Shown: positions 25,615 through 37,886 of the stretch, one piece after another
How the letters are laid out: every line of letters starts with the position of its first letter
Position numbering within the stretch: position 1 is the first letter of the stretch
Assembly: GCA_037043455.1 (NCBI GenBank)
Contig: JAWPHD010000006.1
Span: 434,001-498,000 of the forward strand
DNA length: 64,000 nucleotides
Direction: 5' to 3'
Source of the DNA: Cyrtodaria siliqua
Lineage: Eukaryota > Mollusca > Bivalvia > Adapedonta > Hiatellidae
The notes under the pieces: model-generated
Told to the model about the DNA's origin: nothing
The model's input: only the letters and a program-made list of their open reading frames with translations
Databases searched by the model: none
Position numbers and translations under genes: made by a program

Positions 25615-25874
25615 GTAAGATAAAGGGATGTGGAGTCTACGATTATTATGCATTCAAATACAATTACAATCCTCTTTTTAAAATGATATGTTCAGTAGAA
25701 GATGTATTTCCATGTACCAGGAATCAAGAAACTGAACTTGCAGCTAACGTCAATCCCCATAAAGCACATACAAAGCATTTGGGAATGTTTATGAGATAAA
25801 CATAAAAAACGGCCCTACAGACACCGCACTGTACCATGAAAATGAGCATATGAAAAGTACAAAAAAAACCACAT

Positions 25875-26015
25875 AATTATAAATATAAAACAAATCGAAC
25901 AGGAAAAGCAGCATACAAGGACGACAGTAAACCACAAACACACAGAGAAACAAAGAATACATTTAAAGATGAATAAAAGGCCAAATAAGCCATCACAAAC
26001 ACAAAATGGTTGACA
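25875..26015 (-). repeat. Penelope-type 3' tail fragment
   Basis: Reverse-strand tail end (AATCGAACAGGAAAAGCAGC, then ACAATAGGGCTACGTG). It faces the forward copy at 26035-26308. Confidence 0.75.
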
Positions 26016-26034
26016 ATAGGGCTACGTGATAAAG

Positions 26035-26308
26035 ACAGCGTTGTGTTTTACTTATATTGCCTATTAATTCGGCCTTGGTTAGAAAATAGATCATGGCGGA
26101 GATTTCTTTATTTACACTGTCCCGTTTTATTGGGTTGACAGTAGGGTAAGTCTGAGGTTTGGGGCACCATAGAACCTGGTTAAAACCCACCAGTTATTTG
26201 GCCTTTTATTCATCTTTAATTATTTTCTTTGTTTTTATGTGTGTTTGTGGTTGACTGTCGTCCTTGTATGCTGCTTTTCCTGTTCGATTTTTATATCTGT
26301 ATTTAGAA
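26035..26308 (+). repeat. Penelope-type 3' tail copy
   Basis: Forward copy from GTGTTTTACTTATATTGCCT to TTTTCCTGTTCGATTTTTAT, lacking the central GACCGTTCCAAGGC segment present in other copies. Confidence 0.8.
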
Positions 26309-27149
26309 CCAAGCCATATAATAGCCCACAAAGAGCAAAAAGTTGATGGTATGCTGGTTGACTAGGATAAATGGGAATCAACAAGGCCAATGGGATACTG
26401 TAACCGTACGTTGCACAGACGATGGTATGCTTTAAACTATACACATTTGGGTACAATCCTCTAGCATGCTGCAACATTGTATATCTATCTACAAGTGATT
26501 AAACAACATTTACAACAATATATTTCCCAAATAAACACAATGGTTTCATATTAAAAAACTCGTGCATTTTTAGGTTTCAAGTTTCGGAATTGATGTAGAT
26601 AAACAACTAACGATGTTTAAATGTCCCATTTTGAGTAGAACAAAAGCTTCCGCGATGCTTCCGTTTGTGGTTACCTTTATGTGTTTATCTCCCTTGAACA
26701 TTCATGTTAAGTTTGTTTCTATATCTATCCCTAGGCTGTTCTTTCTATATCAGGTATGATAACGTCGTAGTTATGGTTATAGTATCGATATGTTTAGAAG
26801 TTAGCAGACGAATACATTACCACAACAGTAAAAGATTAGGTACTGAGCAAAAATAAAAACCTACCAATTTTTCTTCCTCTTATCAAATAGACAGCAAAAC
26901 AGGAAATAATAAAAGATGGATATAGAATAATTTGACCGACCACCACAAATAGTCCAAACAAAATATATTTTTGAAGAGTTCAGTACACAAGTGAGTTATT
27001 CCCCTTTTTCGTAAACCGTACATTTTTGGTAAAAACAGAAGATACAATCTACAAACATTACCTCAATTTGTCCAAGACAATATTCCCTATACAGTTGTTT
27101 AGGTAGCAGATTTTGCACCCAGCTGTTCCTTTGGTACAGAAAATTACTT
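26309..27149. other. Unassigned noncoding sequence
   Basis: No gene recognised. Confidence 0.4.
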
Positions 27150-27579
27150 GAAGGGGTATTTTTATCCATAAATATTTATAACTTTTAATGTTTATTTTTT
27201 AAAGTTTAATAGAAAAAGAGGTTGCAATGGGTTTAAATCTCCGTTTTGAAATACATACTGATATAACGAAACAATCATAACACAGAGGTGAATCAAATGG
27301 TTAGACTTGATTGTTAGTGGTTATCAGTGGAGGCAAATCAGTGCTGTTCCTCATTGCTGATTAGTGTACATGGAGCTAGACCGGATACTAGTAGTACTCA
27401 GAAGTAGTCCTAGGTAAACTATTTAGTTTCTCTGAAGCAAAGGAGCAAAGGAGTGTTGAAAGACACAGGGCTGGTATGTATCGAATGTTTTCCTTTATTT
27501 TAAAAACATTTAACTTTTACTGAATGTGATTGTGATGTACTGTTTTGGGCAATTCTCGCCGGGCTGTGCCCGCCGTCGA

Positions 27580-27960
27580 AGTTGTCCACTAGTATTCACT
27601 TTTTCGGTAATGGCGGCGATTGCCGTAAAAAGTCAAAAACATCTACAAAGTAATTTTTCGCGAAAGATGTGAAAACAATATGGACGAGAAAAGCTCGGCA
27701 TACGAACCACAGAGCTTTAAGAAATTAAAGGAACACACTATTATATTATCACTAAGCTTTACACAGCGAAGCCCCAATTATTGGCGTCAGTGTTATCCAC
27801 TAGTATTTTTTTTGTTTTCTGTAATGGCGGCGATTACCGAAAAAATTCCAAAAAACCCCGCAAAGTAGACTCGAAGCCCCGAAAAAAACAACACATTTAT
27901 ATTACCACTAAGCTTCTCGCAGCGAAGTTCAAAATTATTCTTCTTTACGACATTATGTCG
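27580..27960 (+). repeat. Tandem duplication of ~160-210 bp
   Basis: Two copies share CCACTAGTATT, GGTAATGGCGGCGATTGCCG (27607 and, with one change, 27821) and a later CACTAAGCTTN-CAGCGAAG motif (about 27755 and 27915). Spacing differs between motifs, so the copies have diverged by indels. Confidence 0.65.
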
Positions 27961-28229
27961 GCTATTTTTATAGTTACCGTGTTCTTCATGTATGGAGTTT
28001 ACCTTGTCCGTCCTGCTTCAGTTTGTTTCAGTACACCGTACCGTATGGTACGCGGAATTAGAACCGTTTACTTTCATCAATAAGCCTAGTTTAATGTTAA
28101 TGTCTTACCTTAATTTGTGAGAAGCAGTATGTGTAACTGGTGCATCTTTCAACTGACGTTAAACATGACGTCAGGCAACATTGTAAACATGACGTCATGT
28201 GCGTGAAAATGCGCTAATTGCTTTGCACT

Positions 28230-28520
28230 ATTTGCAAGTAAAAGTTAGGCAAATGCATGATCCTGTCTGGCATTGGAGGAGGGATGGGGTATTTCACATG
28301 TATTCGCGCGAAATGAATCCCGGAAGATTATATTGAGCAAGCATATTTTGGTAAGCTTCGCGAAGCGAAGCCCACGGCCATGAGCCTCCCCTTTCTTCAA
28401 TTCCATGGTTGGCCTTAGCTGATATTTTTGAAGAGAACTGCATGTTACAGAATATAATAGACTGAACAAAACAAAACAACGTTTGGTTTGTTTAGGTTTC
28501 GCGAAGCGAAGATCCATAAA
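28230..28520. repeat. Palindromic CTTCGCGAAGCGAAG motifs
   Basis: CTTCGCGAAGCGAAG occurs near 28357 and as TTTCGCGAAGCGAAG near 28496, bracketing about 130 bp. The motif is largely self-complementary. Function unknown. Confidence 0.6.
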
Positions 28521-28884
28521 GACCCTTACATCTTAGGTGAACTTTGTTTTACAGCTAACAATTGTCCTTATGAAGTGTAGAGCGAGAGGTAAAAGGTCAC
28601 AATATCAAACTTCTGTTGACAACTCTACTGTCTAGCAATCTGTAACTGAAACATACAGCAATTTGTGGAATTCAGCATTTATTTAATGTTTTGCTAAACA
28701 TGGTATAAAATGCCACCCATTTTTCTTCATTAATAGAGTGCGCATGCGCCAAACTACTAACAACAGCTTTACTTTGCTCGTAGAAAAGAAAAAGAAAAAC
28801 GGTGTTGCTGGTCTTCTGGATCGTATTTTCTAGCATAATATTATAGCAAAATCATATTTATTAAGAGTTTCATTCATAACTTCA

Positions 28885-30670
28885 TAAATGTTCGTAAACA
28901 AAGTCCAAAACCTGCCTGGCATATCAGATCATTATGTTGTCATGGCTGAGGTCAATGCCAGACCCAGTATACTCAAACAAAAACCACGGAATATACCACT
29001 TTATCACAAGGCTAACTGGAAAGATTTTAAACGCCACATGGTTGCATCCAAAGTGCAAATTTTGCAAGACTCTGACAATATTGAGGATCTCTGGATCAAG
29101 TTTACAAACAGCATCAACACTGGGATTTCTAAGTTCGTACCCATGAAGAAAATTGGTTCAAAAAGGTTCCTACATTGGATCACTAAAGAAATAAAAACTC
29201 TTATTAGCAAAAGAGACAGATTGTACACTAAAGCAAAACAAAATAAATCAGATATAAAATCACAAAATTCTTTCAAGGCAATGCAATTACTAATAAAAAC
29301 AAAAATCAAAAAGTCACATGACTCATATCTTGAGAACATTCTCAACATTGCAGAGCCTGGACAGTCAACCTCTAAAAGTAAACTCTCAACTAAGAGGCTG
29401 TACTCACTAATTAAAAACTCTGAAAAAGACTCACAAAGTACCTCACCACTTAAAGACCCAGTCACAGGAAACTTAAAAACAAACAACACTGACAAGGCAA
29501 ATATATTAAATAACCAGTTCCAATCTGTCTTTTCTAAAACGCCTCCGCTTTCTTTGAAACAGTCATGTCTTATAAACCTGAGATACTTAAACCCACTAAA
29601 ATATTGTAAATTTCCACAGTCCACGAATATTAACGTCACAATACCTGGAGTACTAAAACTGCTGGCAAACCTAAAAGCTGATAAAGCTGCTGGACCCGAC
29701 CAGATCAAGCCCGTTGTTCTCAAAGAGCTGAGAAATGAGATAGCAGATATAATTACCATCATTTTTAACAAATCTCTGTCCACGGGTACTGTTCCAAGCG
29801 ACTGGACCAAGGCCAATATAGGTTTATATATATATGGTTTTAGAGAAAATCTTTCATGTGAAACACAACTGTTACAACTAACTGACAATCTCATTAATAA
29901 CACCGCCTCTGGAAAACAAACAGATTTAGTACTACTTGACTTTAGTAAAGCATTTGGCAAAGTTAATCATTCGAAACTGATCTACAAACTACAGGAACAC
30001 GGTGTATGCCCACAGGTGGTCAACTGGATACAATCCTTTCTTTACGGCAGGAGTCAGACAGTGGTTCTAGAAGGCGATCAGTCCACTGCTGTTCCTGTAA
30101 CTTCAGGGGTGCCCCAAGAGTCAGTTCTGGGCCCCCTACTTTTTCTTCTATACATAAATGACCTACCATCCAATATAAATTCACAAGTTCGTCTATTTGC
30201 TGATGATACAGCAGTTTACTTAAACATCAATTCAATTTCCAATTGCAACACACTCCAACAAGATCTCCATCAGCTTGAAATCTGGAAAAATAACTAGGAT
30301 ATGGAATTCAATCCCTCTAAGTGCCAGGTTCTTCACATTTTAAAATCTAAAAACATTATAAAGCATCAATATTATCTCCACGGCCATATTTTGGAATCTG
30401 TCTCACATGCAAAATATCTTGGCGTGGATATATCAACTGACATGAGCTGGAACGTCCACATTTCCAGGATCTCTACAACTGCAAATAAAACACTTGGCTT
30501 TCTAAAAAGAAATATCACCACTAAAAACCAACAGGTCCATCAGCTTGCCTATAAAACTCTAGTGCGTCCACAAGTGGAATATTCATCAACAGTCTGGAGT
30601 CTTTATACAATCACCAACATTAATAAAATTGAAATGACCCAGAGACGGGCCATCAGATGGATAAAGCACG
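28885..30670 (+). pseudogene. CR1/Jockey-group LINE ORF2, broken
   Basis: Endonuclease-reverse transcriptase of a non-LTR retrotransposon. The reading frame opens inside the endonuclease C-terminus (LPGISDHYVV, with the catalytic SDH), so the copy is 5'-truncated. RT landmarks: ADKAAGPDQIKPVVLKEL (about 29675-29730), LLDFSKAFGKVNH (about 29935), TSGVPQESVLGPLLFL (about 30100), RLFADDTAVYL (about 30190, catalytic FADD). Damage: the block that normally joins the TxxxPSDW region to GFRENLS is missing and the two ends are fused in frame near 29815-29835; an in-frame TAG lies at 30295-30297; the conserved FDKV is FGKV. A Penelope tail interrupts the gene at about 30671 and the LINE resumes at about 31454. 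Confidence 0.85.
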
Positions 30671-31453
30671 ACTTCTCGCTTCTTTCTAAATATAAAAGTA
30701 ATTTAAGGACTCTTCTGCGGACTATCACAACCTGACTTCTATGGTGATGTGATTTATAAAGTTCGTAAGATTCTTGGTCATGATCACTTTTATACTATCT
30801 TTGTTAAACTTGTTAAAAAGTTTATCAAAATAGGTTATGACCCTATCATTTTGCAACGTACTGCATGCTTTTAACAGTTCGCCACTATGCTTTTCTCTTT
30901 AATTGTACGATGACCGGACAGGCTGTGGACGCTATGATGACGCCTACCTAAAGCCCATTGGGACGGTGACGTTTGATGTTCGTCTATGATCTTTCCTGTC
31001 GTGCCCTTAATGGTTTATTTTCTTGTTGCTCTGGCTTCTGCCAAGTCATTGAGTACCTTCATTGTGGCTTTCTAGGCTATAGTTTTTTTGTATTATATTT
31101 ACACGAGCATATTTGTGTTTTACTTATATTGTCTATTGATGCTGCCTTGTTGGTTAGCGATTAGATCATGGCGGGGATTTCTTTATTTACACTGTCCTGT
31201 TTTAATGGGATGACAGTCGGGTAAGTGTGAGGTTCCGTGCACCCTAGAACCGGTTTATACCCCAATGGCCTTTGTTGCCACTGACCGTTCCAAGGCGGTA
31301 GCCCTATTGCCAACCCTTTTGTGTCTGTGATGTCGTTTGTATTTTTTATTACTTTTGCCTTCTCGTTTGTCTGTTTACGTGTTTGTTTTTGTGTTTTTTG
31401 ATAGTCGTCCTTGAATGCTGCTTTCACTGTCCGATATTTTTATCTGTCTTTAC
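30671..31453 (+). mobile_element. Penelope-type tail nested inside the LINE
   Basis: At about 30671 the LINE sequence changes into CTTCTTTCTAAATATAAAAG, the same point reached inside the Penelope RT at about 18073, and follows that element to its end near TTTTATCTGTCTTTA. It is a 5'-truncated insertion and is younger than the LINE. I see no clear target-site duplication at the two junctions. Confidence 0.85.
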
Positions 31454-32107
31454 TCAAATGTCAATGCTTTGCAGGAAAGTCTGGGCTGGAGAACGCTTGA
31501 ATACAGGAGACTTGAAGCAAGACTTGTTATGTTCTTTAGGATCTACCATGATCATGTTGCTATTAATTTGCCTAATTATATTCAGAAACCCCTCAGAATG
31601 ACAAAATCAATGCAGCCCAGGCCCTGATCTTGATTCGTTCAAGCAGGCTGTAGCTACAATCCAGTACTAGGCCAGCACACTGTTTTTATCTTCCACCTTT
31701 TATCTTTCACTTTCTTACAGGATAATAGCGAGGATTGTGCGCATATAAAATCGATTCAAGCTAACCAGTAGGTCTTATTGCCTACTGACCGTTCCAAGTC
31801 GGTAACCCTGTCTTCACCACCCTTTCTGTTGTTTTTTGTCTCTTTCATTGTAGTTTCAAGTCCTTGTTTGCAGTACAGTGCGGACCTGCGATGCCATTAC
31901 GTTCGGACGCTGTGGTTTCTATAGGACCCTATATATCATTTTCTAGTCTCACTAACCTAACCTAACCATCTTGTTTCCTTTTCACTATTGATAATAAAAC
32001 CCTTTATTGTCAATTGTTATCCTCTCACTTCTTACTAACGGCGTGCACTCATTCATGCCTGTAACACTTGAAAAAGGAGTCGGCAGTACAACATAGATAG
32101 ATAGATA
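31454..32107 (+). mobile_element. LINE C-terminal coding end and 3' UTR
   Basis: Right after the nested insertion a frame reads SNVNALQESLGWRTLEYRR and later LDSFKQAVATIQY, the usual C-terminal part of CR1/Jockey-group RT proteins, then a stop at about 31665. The following 3' UTR (31740-31915) recurs at 63354-63483 in reverse orientation. A (GATA)n run at about 32091-32107 is a plausible 3' terminus. Confidence 0.75.
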
Positions 32108-33236
32108 ATACAGATGAAATCATTATGCAATGCCTTACAACTGTAATTTAACACATTAATTTGTTTTTTTTGTTAGAGATAACGGTATAATCCATTGAAA
32201 TATTTACTATTTTGGTGTGTTATTCAGTTTGTCTTGCTTTTGCCCAAGACTTGAATGTATTAGTTGGCTTTAAAACTGCTACAGGCATATGGGATAGACT
32301 TAGATTTTAGTCATTACTTCAATTGTATCTGTTTTGTCTGGCATTTTGTTGCCAAACGGTATATTTCATTGGACATTGTGCATGCAAATGAGCTCCAAAG
32401 TAGCCTTATGATCTATTTTGTGCCTCAAAATTGTTGGAATTTAACAGAATGTCTGTTTTTCCATAAAAAATGAAGATCTTTCACGCATGAGTGATTTTGA
32501 TATCTACACCCCACATTATGTTTATATTTTAGTTTGGTATATAGAAGGCAGTGCCTGAAAACTTTATTTGATGGAAATATACCAAACGGTTAATTTATTT
32601 TGGCATTTTTTTTCTAGTTTTGTATAACGGGTCTTAAAATCTTTGATTTCTATTATCCGAATCGTTCTTTGCATGCAGGAATTGAATCTAAAAGATCATA
32701 TGTCCTTGCAAAAGCATCTGAATTTCCATTTGGTCAACCTTATTGGTCAGTTAGATGTATTCAATCAATATTTTTGAATAAAATAGTTCTTTGAACAAAT
32801 CCAAAGTTTCTAGTTTGCATGTGTTTTTCCCAAGATTAGTTTTTATTTCATTGTTAAATCTAAAGATAAGTCCACAAAATTCGTTCGCTTTATATACACT
32901 TTAATTCTGTGAAATAAACACATTTGGCTCTCAAACGGTCCCATATCTGGAATAAAACACCGATTCAGTTGTTCATCATTTCACGTCATTCATTCACACT
33001 ATGCGTATTTTGAAATTAACATCTGTCAAAACCACATCTCTACCTAACCTCTGTGCTCATACTCTACAAATAAATAATCCTGACAAACACAGTAAAATAC
33101 TTACTATTCATGAAAACATGTAAAATTAATGTAAAAAATGTAATTTTAACTCCCCCTCCCGCTCAATTACGCACCCACCTTTACAAAACCTGGCTACGGT
33201 CATGCAGGAATAGTTTAAGTACCGCTTCATACTTTA
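32108..33236. other. Unassigned noncoding sequence
   Basis: No gene or repeat recognised; ORFs are short and lack domains. Confidence 0.4.
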
Positions 33237-33440
33237 TAAAGGGTCTGGCGTGGCCATGGACTTGAAATCCGGTGAAACCGGGGTCAAGCCTCACCATCGC
33301 CACTTAGTTTCGTCTTTGTGTTCTACAGCAAGTTACGTTTCACTAGCCCCGTCCGTCGGATGGAGACGTAAACTATGAGGTTTTGTGTATCGGTGTCTAT
33401 CCTCCAAGCACGGTAAAGAACTATCTATACACAGACCTAT
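33237..33440 (+). repeat. tRNA-derived SINE with Nin-like domain
   Basis: Head with TGGCGTGGCCATGGACTTGA and a B-box-like GGGTCAAGCCTC; body GCCACTTAGTTTCGTCTTTG; central domain GTCGGATGGAGACGTAAACT ... CCTCCAAGCACGGTAAAGAA. Same architecture as 14435-14645 and better preserved. Confidence 0.65.
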
Positions 33441-33558
33441 GTAAAAATAATCGTGGTCTATATAGTTTTTTCAATATTTTATTTATTATCGTTTGTTTCA
33501 AACATTCCTCCAAAACAAAAAAGAATCAATAACAAAACAAAATATATGCTTCACTTTC

Positions 33559-33850
33559 TAATAGTACTAGTCAACGACAAATCTGCCGTCAGAACCATTA
33601 ACAATTCAATTCAATATATCACTCGGGGAATACTAATAGCCACTTGCCTAGTCGATTTGTCATAGACCAATCATGAACGTGCCGTTTTATCTGCGCATAT
33701 TTATTATAGTATTGTCTTCCTCACATTTGTGTGTACACATACTTTATATACAGACAATGAATAAGATTTTCGTTTCTTTCTCAAGTTGGCAACACTAGAT
33801 TATCTTCAGGTTTGATGCAACTGTACATCTGATGTATGAACCTGAATTTC
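33559..33850 (+). repeat. Dispersed block, copy 2 of 3
   Basis: Near-identical to 4825-5015 over the part with CAACGACAAATCTGCCGTCA and CACTTGCCTAGTCGATTTGT; a third, more diverged copy is at 61168-61440. In each case an Ig-like exon or remnant lies within about 300 bp downstream. Confidence 0.8.
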
Positions 33851-34124
33851 GCGTTGTTAATGATTTCGGTGTATTCTTTATTGATGCATTTATTCTTTCT
33901 TTTTTCGCCGTCCACAGTACATTTCCGACGTTAAAAAGTGTATGAAAGAAGCAATTTGGAAATAAATCGCCAAACACGTACCAAAAAAACAATATTACAG
34001 TCTCGGATTGATTGAAGCTGTTCATGAACGGTAGTGAAACGTGTTTGCTACCGTTCACACCCTCTAGCACGGGTTGAGCAGAACACAATAGTTGAAACGT
34101 CAATATTACGAAAACTTGAGCCAT
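33795..34124 (-). CDS. Ig-V-like exon with signal peptide
   Basis: From the internal Met at 34124 the frame gives a good signal peptide (MAQVFVILTFQLLCSAQ), then VLEGVNGSKHVSLPF, a FFWYVFGD stretch and, near the end, TTRNSGSYIRCTVASN, which resembles the F-strand (D/NSGxYxC) of an Ig V-set domain. The usual first Cys is missing (LPF stands there), so this is either an unusual Ig fold or a decayed one. The ORF extends upstream to 34211, but the Met at 34124 fits a secretory start. Four related remnants (5305, 25250, 61560, 61860) suggest a local receptor family. Exon edges are unknown. Confidence 0.4.
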   Translation of the reverse strand: MAQVFVILTFQLLCSAQPVLEGVNGSKHVSLPFMNSFNQSETVILFFWYVFGDLFPNCFFHTLFNVGNVLWTAKKERINASIKNTPKSLTTRNSGSYIRCTVASNLKII

Positions 34125-34259
34125 CCTGAAGATGGTGTACATATACGTATGGTCCCAGTTTCTAACAAAAGACCTTGCCCTAAAGGAGAAAATAATGGTC
34201 GAAATAAACAAAATGTAAATTAGTTGGGGCTTAGGTTATGCAGCATGAAACTAAATTAA

Positions 34260-34550
34260 AAAGCAGACACCGTATTCGTGGGTAGTGAGGATGGTGGGGG
34301 TTGGGGGGAGGGGTGTCGAGGGGTGGCGAGTGCATGTTGAAAAGTTTGTTCCGTATGTTGCTATATGTCGGATGATACGGCTCTTTTATATGTTCTGAAT
34401 ACATTAACAATTGGTTTTATTTTTGTTCTAAAACAATAACGAATAATCAACAAGTTTTGTCTTTTGTATTTAGTATGGTTATTTCTGTTTACTTTTTTTC
34501 TTCTTCATAAACGTACAATATACCTGTTGATGTATCGACGTGCCGTAAAA
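34260..34550. other. Unassigned noncoding sequence
   Basis: GT-rich patch at 34285-34330; nothing else recognised. Confidence 0.4.
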
Positions 34551-34553
34551 CAC

Positions 34554-34600
34554 CATTCATTCATTCATTCATTCATTCATTCATTCATTCATTCATTCAT
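34554..34600. repeat. (ATTC)n microsatellite at a retroposon-like end
   Basis: About 11 ATTC units follow GACGTGCCGTAAAACACC, a sequence that looks like the 3' end of a molluscan short retroposon whose tail is a 4-bp repeat. Confidence 0.9.
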
Positions 34601-36164
34601 AAACGTACACAGTAGTATATATCTTACATAATATTCAATATAACAATACTATTCCAAGAAGTCAGGTTTAATATTAGTTAAGATTGAATTGAATTCAATG
34701 TATTTATTTCCTCAATGCAGGATATTATGAAATACAATTATATGAATTGTAATTATACAAGGAGGTAAACGTTATCATGACAACACTGCATATGACGTTT
34801 ACTAGCACTGACCTTTAAATATTGAGTGCCAAGCAAGAGAGATACTATTGTCAATTCTATAAATTCTTTGATTGACCCCTTTACCTCCCACATTCGAGAT
34901 GGTCATTCATTAAACATGAAATAGGATATTGCATTGAACAATGTATATAGAATGTGCGTACTTTGGTTCCAGCATCCAGCATAGCCCGACTCGTGATACT
35001 TTGACATTATATATATTAGTATGTCAAGCAATGGGTAATATGCAATGTCGTTATGGTAAAAGCTATTTTGATATTGGGAACATACAAATAACATGTTATA
35101 GTGATTACGTTCCCCTTGGAGATATGTCCATTATTCATTATTTCCTACATTGACGAAATACCACATACATTTACCACGTCCATGTTTTTTTTAAAATAAG
35201 TTCTAATATTTTAAGAAAATTAAAATGACCCGTTATAAATATATGTAATGAGGGAAAAACGTTTAGAAAGTTTATTAGATAAAATAATACTGTATACAAG
35301 ATATACTGACATTTTAGGACTTTAAGAGCTTGACCCTTATGTTCATTTATTCGTTACGTCATTAAGATGTTCGACTGTTATTGGTGTGTGTTTAATAAAA
35401 TATTATGTCTATGGCAGTAGTTTCTTGATTTTTCAAACAAAAATGGATTATTTCCAGGGTGCAACAAAACCTGGCTTAACATTTTTCCCTCAGTAAATAT
35501 CGAATGTATCAGACCAAATAAAATCTTGACTGAATAAAGCCCAGTTGCAAAATAGCTGGAAAAGATTTGCAGAAACAGGAAAAGAACCAAATAACACACA
35601 TTTAATTGAAGCGAAATATTTTTTCTACCTAGACATGTCAACAACATAAGTTTCCATGAGAAACATTAAGGAAATGAAATTAGATACAAACGTCGAACAG
35701 GAAATGTCTCATTCTCAGAAATTAATCAAAGATCTATAATCATGCATGCAAAACAATGTTTCTTGTGGCGCATATTTTCACCTTTATTTTGTCCTTGTTG
35801 TTTTTTGAATGCTTTTTTTAGAAGGAATCCATTCTGTTAATGCTTCAGTTTCGGTTCGTCATTTGTATCTACTATTTCCTGAGCCGTGTTACATGCAGAG
35901 ACGCATTTCTCTGTCATTGATCGAGGTGTATAGATAATATATGTCGCATGATCTGATAGGCACCATTCCACTAGGTAAACGATACTGCCATTAGTAATAC
36001 AATCATTAAGCCATAACATGATGCACTGACCTGATTCATTCTGGCAAGATGAAACTAAATTGTTGACAGTGTGAAAACAAACTCAATTCTTGTTACATCA
36101 AAACCACGTGATTAGTGTGTTTATATGTCAGTTATATTATCTAACTGTATAATCGAGACTTGCT
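34601..36164. other. Unassigned noncoding sequence
   Basis: No gene recognised. Near 35690-35725 a short AACGTCGAACAGGAAATGTC stretch may be a residual Penelope tail end (reverse strand). Confidence 0.4.
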
Positions 36165-36665
36165 TTGGGTCTCACATCTATATAATCTCCCCTAAAAGCT
36201 CACGGACCTAGAGACAAAAGGAAAACAGAAAATAATTTTATATTTTTCTAAAAAATACAGATGATACAGAAAATCTAATGTTGATATGAGGTTTCATTCA
36301 AATTTCGGAAGTGTTTGACCGAAGCACCACATACTCCGCTACCTTGTGTATGAATTTTATATTTTCCATGGGGTCACATAAACTTGAGCGAGAAAAAAAC
36401 AACCTGGCTAACATGTATTTTATTGTTTTAAATTACTGGTCTTTGCTATACTGAATATATTAAACCAACAACAATGTTTGCTGCCCAGACTTGAAGCTCA
36501 GATATTGGAAAAGGCTTTACAGTAAACATATGGGAAAATTCATTGAGGTGTGAGACCTGAAGTGTAACTGAAGAACCAAATGGGCGACCTTTTTGCTCCT
36601 GGACATGTTACGTCCATGGACATGTTACGTCCAGTCGAGATATGGACACGAGCAACAACAATGTC
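36165..36665 (+). repeat. Polinton-target repeat, copy 1
   Basis: Homologous to the DNA flanking the Polinton and to 52620-53215: CTCACGGACCTAGAGACAAA, CCGAAGCACCACATA, GAAGTGTAACTGAAGAACCA, GACCTTTTTGCTCCTGGACA. It contains a local 17-bp duplication (ACATGTTACGTCCATGG) at 36603-36630, absent from the other copy. The sequence after 36665 (GCCCAGCTTTGAAGCTCAGA) repeats part of the unit again. Confidence 0.8.
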
Positions 36666-36885
36666 TGCTGCCCAGCTTTGAAGCTCAGATGTTGGGAAAG
36701 GCTATACTCTGACTTGCATATTCATATACTCAGACCTAAGCTTAGTTGGGGGTTTGTTTTATATGTAAAATCTAAATGCATAGCTATTGGCTGTTATACT
36801 TTAGACTTTTATCTTGTTACCATTGATACAGAAAGAAATGATATCTTTCCTATTCAGATTCTAGCAGTTGATCATTGAATACATA

Positions 36886-37886
36886 CGACGGTGCTTCAAA
36901 AAGTTCTGTCAATAGGCATATATCCTTTGAACTGGATATTACACTGAGATAAAGTAGTGTATTTATAGTACTACTGGGTTCGCTCCTTTAAATTCCACAA
37001 CAAAAATGAAAAATTTCCTGTTATTTATACCCCTGAATTACCTCCCCCTACCACACCTTTTGGATACTGGCATCTCTGAAAATGTCCTTGCTACAAAACG
37101 TTGTAAAAAATATTTGAATACTTCTATGCCTTTAAATTTCTTGTACGCCATCTGTTGTAATTCGCCCATAATCCTTGAAAATGATTGTCGAGAATTCGGA
37201 AAGGTCTTGCTGCAAACAAGATATGAGTGAATGCATATACCTTAGTTTTAGCAGAAATAACACTGATTTTTTTCATTTTGTTTACGGAAATGTTATAATA
37301 TCGTTTAAATGTCGTAATTATTCTCATAGTATTAATATGTTTTCATATTTTTTTACAAATCCTAGTCCTTGAGTGTTTAGATTTCATATTCAACACATTA
37401 TTGTAGAATTTTGTACAATGTTTAGTGAAAATAGTGATCATCCAAAAACGCTATTTCAGAAGACTGCCCTTCCATTTAATGTCCATTTCTCATTAAATTA
37501 ATTTTACACGTTAGCTTAAAATGTTAATTTCTATGACAATGCCGTTTCATCTACCATGCTTAAATTCTGAATCTTGTAATGCACAGATATAACTGGTAAT
37601 GTATGAGAATTTCAAAGGTCTTTGACAAGTACTTAAAGAGAAACAGGCATTTAAAAAAGTAATAATGAACATACCTGAAAAAACTCAGGACGAAAATGCC
37701 TTAGTATGTATAAGTGATGTGTATTAAATGTTCCATAACTTTCGTCACACAAAAGATATAGCATTTATGTTACCATTAATGGAATGGTATTGAAACTCTC
37801 TTTCATGTGGTATCAAACATCAACACTCACAATGAGCACATAATTGTTAAAACGCGTTAGTGACAGAACTTATTGAATGACCCTCG
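36886..37886. mobile_element. ~1.0-kb mariner-like element, non-autonomous
   Basis: The left end CGACGGTGCTTCAAAAAGTT and the right end (reverse complement CGAGGGTCATTCAATAAGTT) align over about 28 bp and share TTCTGTCA. Both are flanked by TA (36884-36885 and 37887-37888), the mariner/Tc1 target. The ends resemble known mariner TIRs. At 1,001 bp it is shorter than an active mariner, and I found no transposase motif inside, so it is probably a deleted or unrelated-core derivative. Confidence 0.65.

Larger units (their letters stand above)
23620..25850 (+). repeat. Segmental duplication, copy B
   Basis: Paralogue of 2010-4200 in the same orientation (see that entry). It contains an extra ~200 bp (about 25150-25400) with an Ig-like exon remnant that copy A lacks at the matching place. 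Confidence 0.6.

Noticed and set aside
29004..29960. 318-codon reverse-strand ORF
   Set aside because: Antisense shadow of the LINE reverse-transcriptase gene; no domain of its own.
30301..30735. Natural chimeric LINE-Penelope protein
   Set aside because: The shared frame is an accident of a nested insertion; LINE coding sequence resumes on the far side at 31454.
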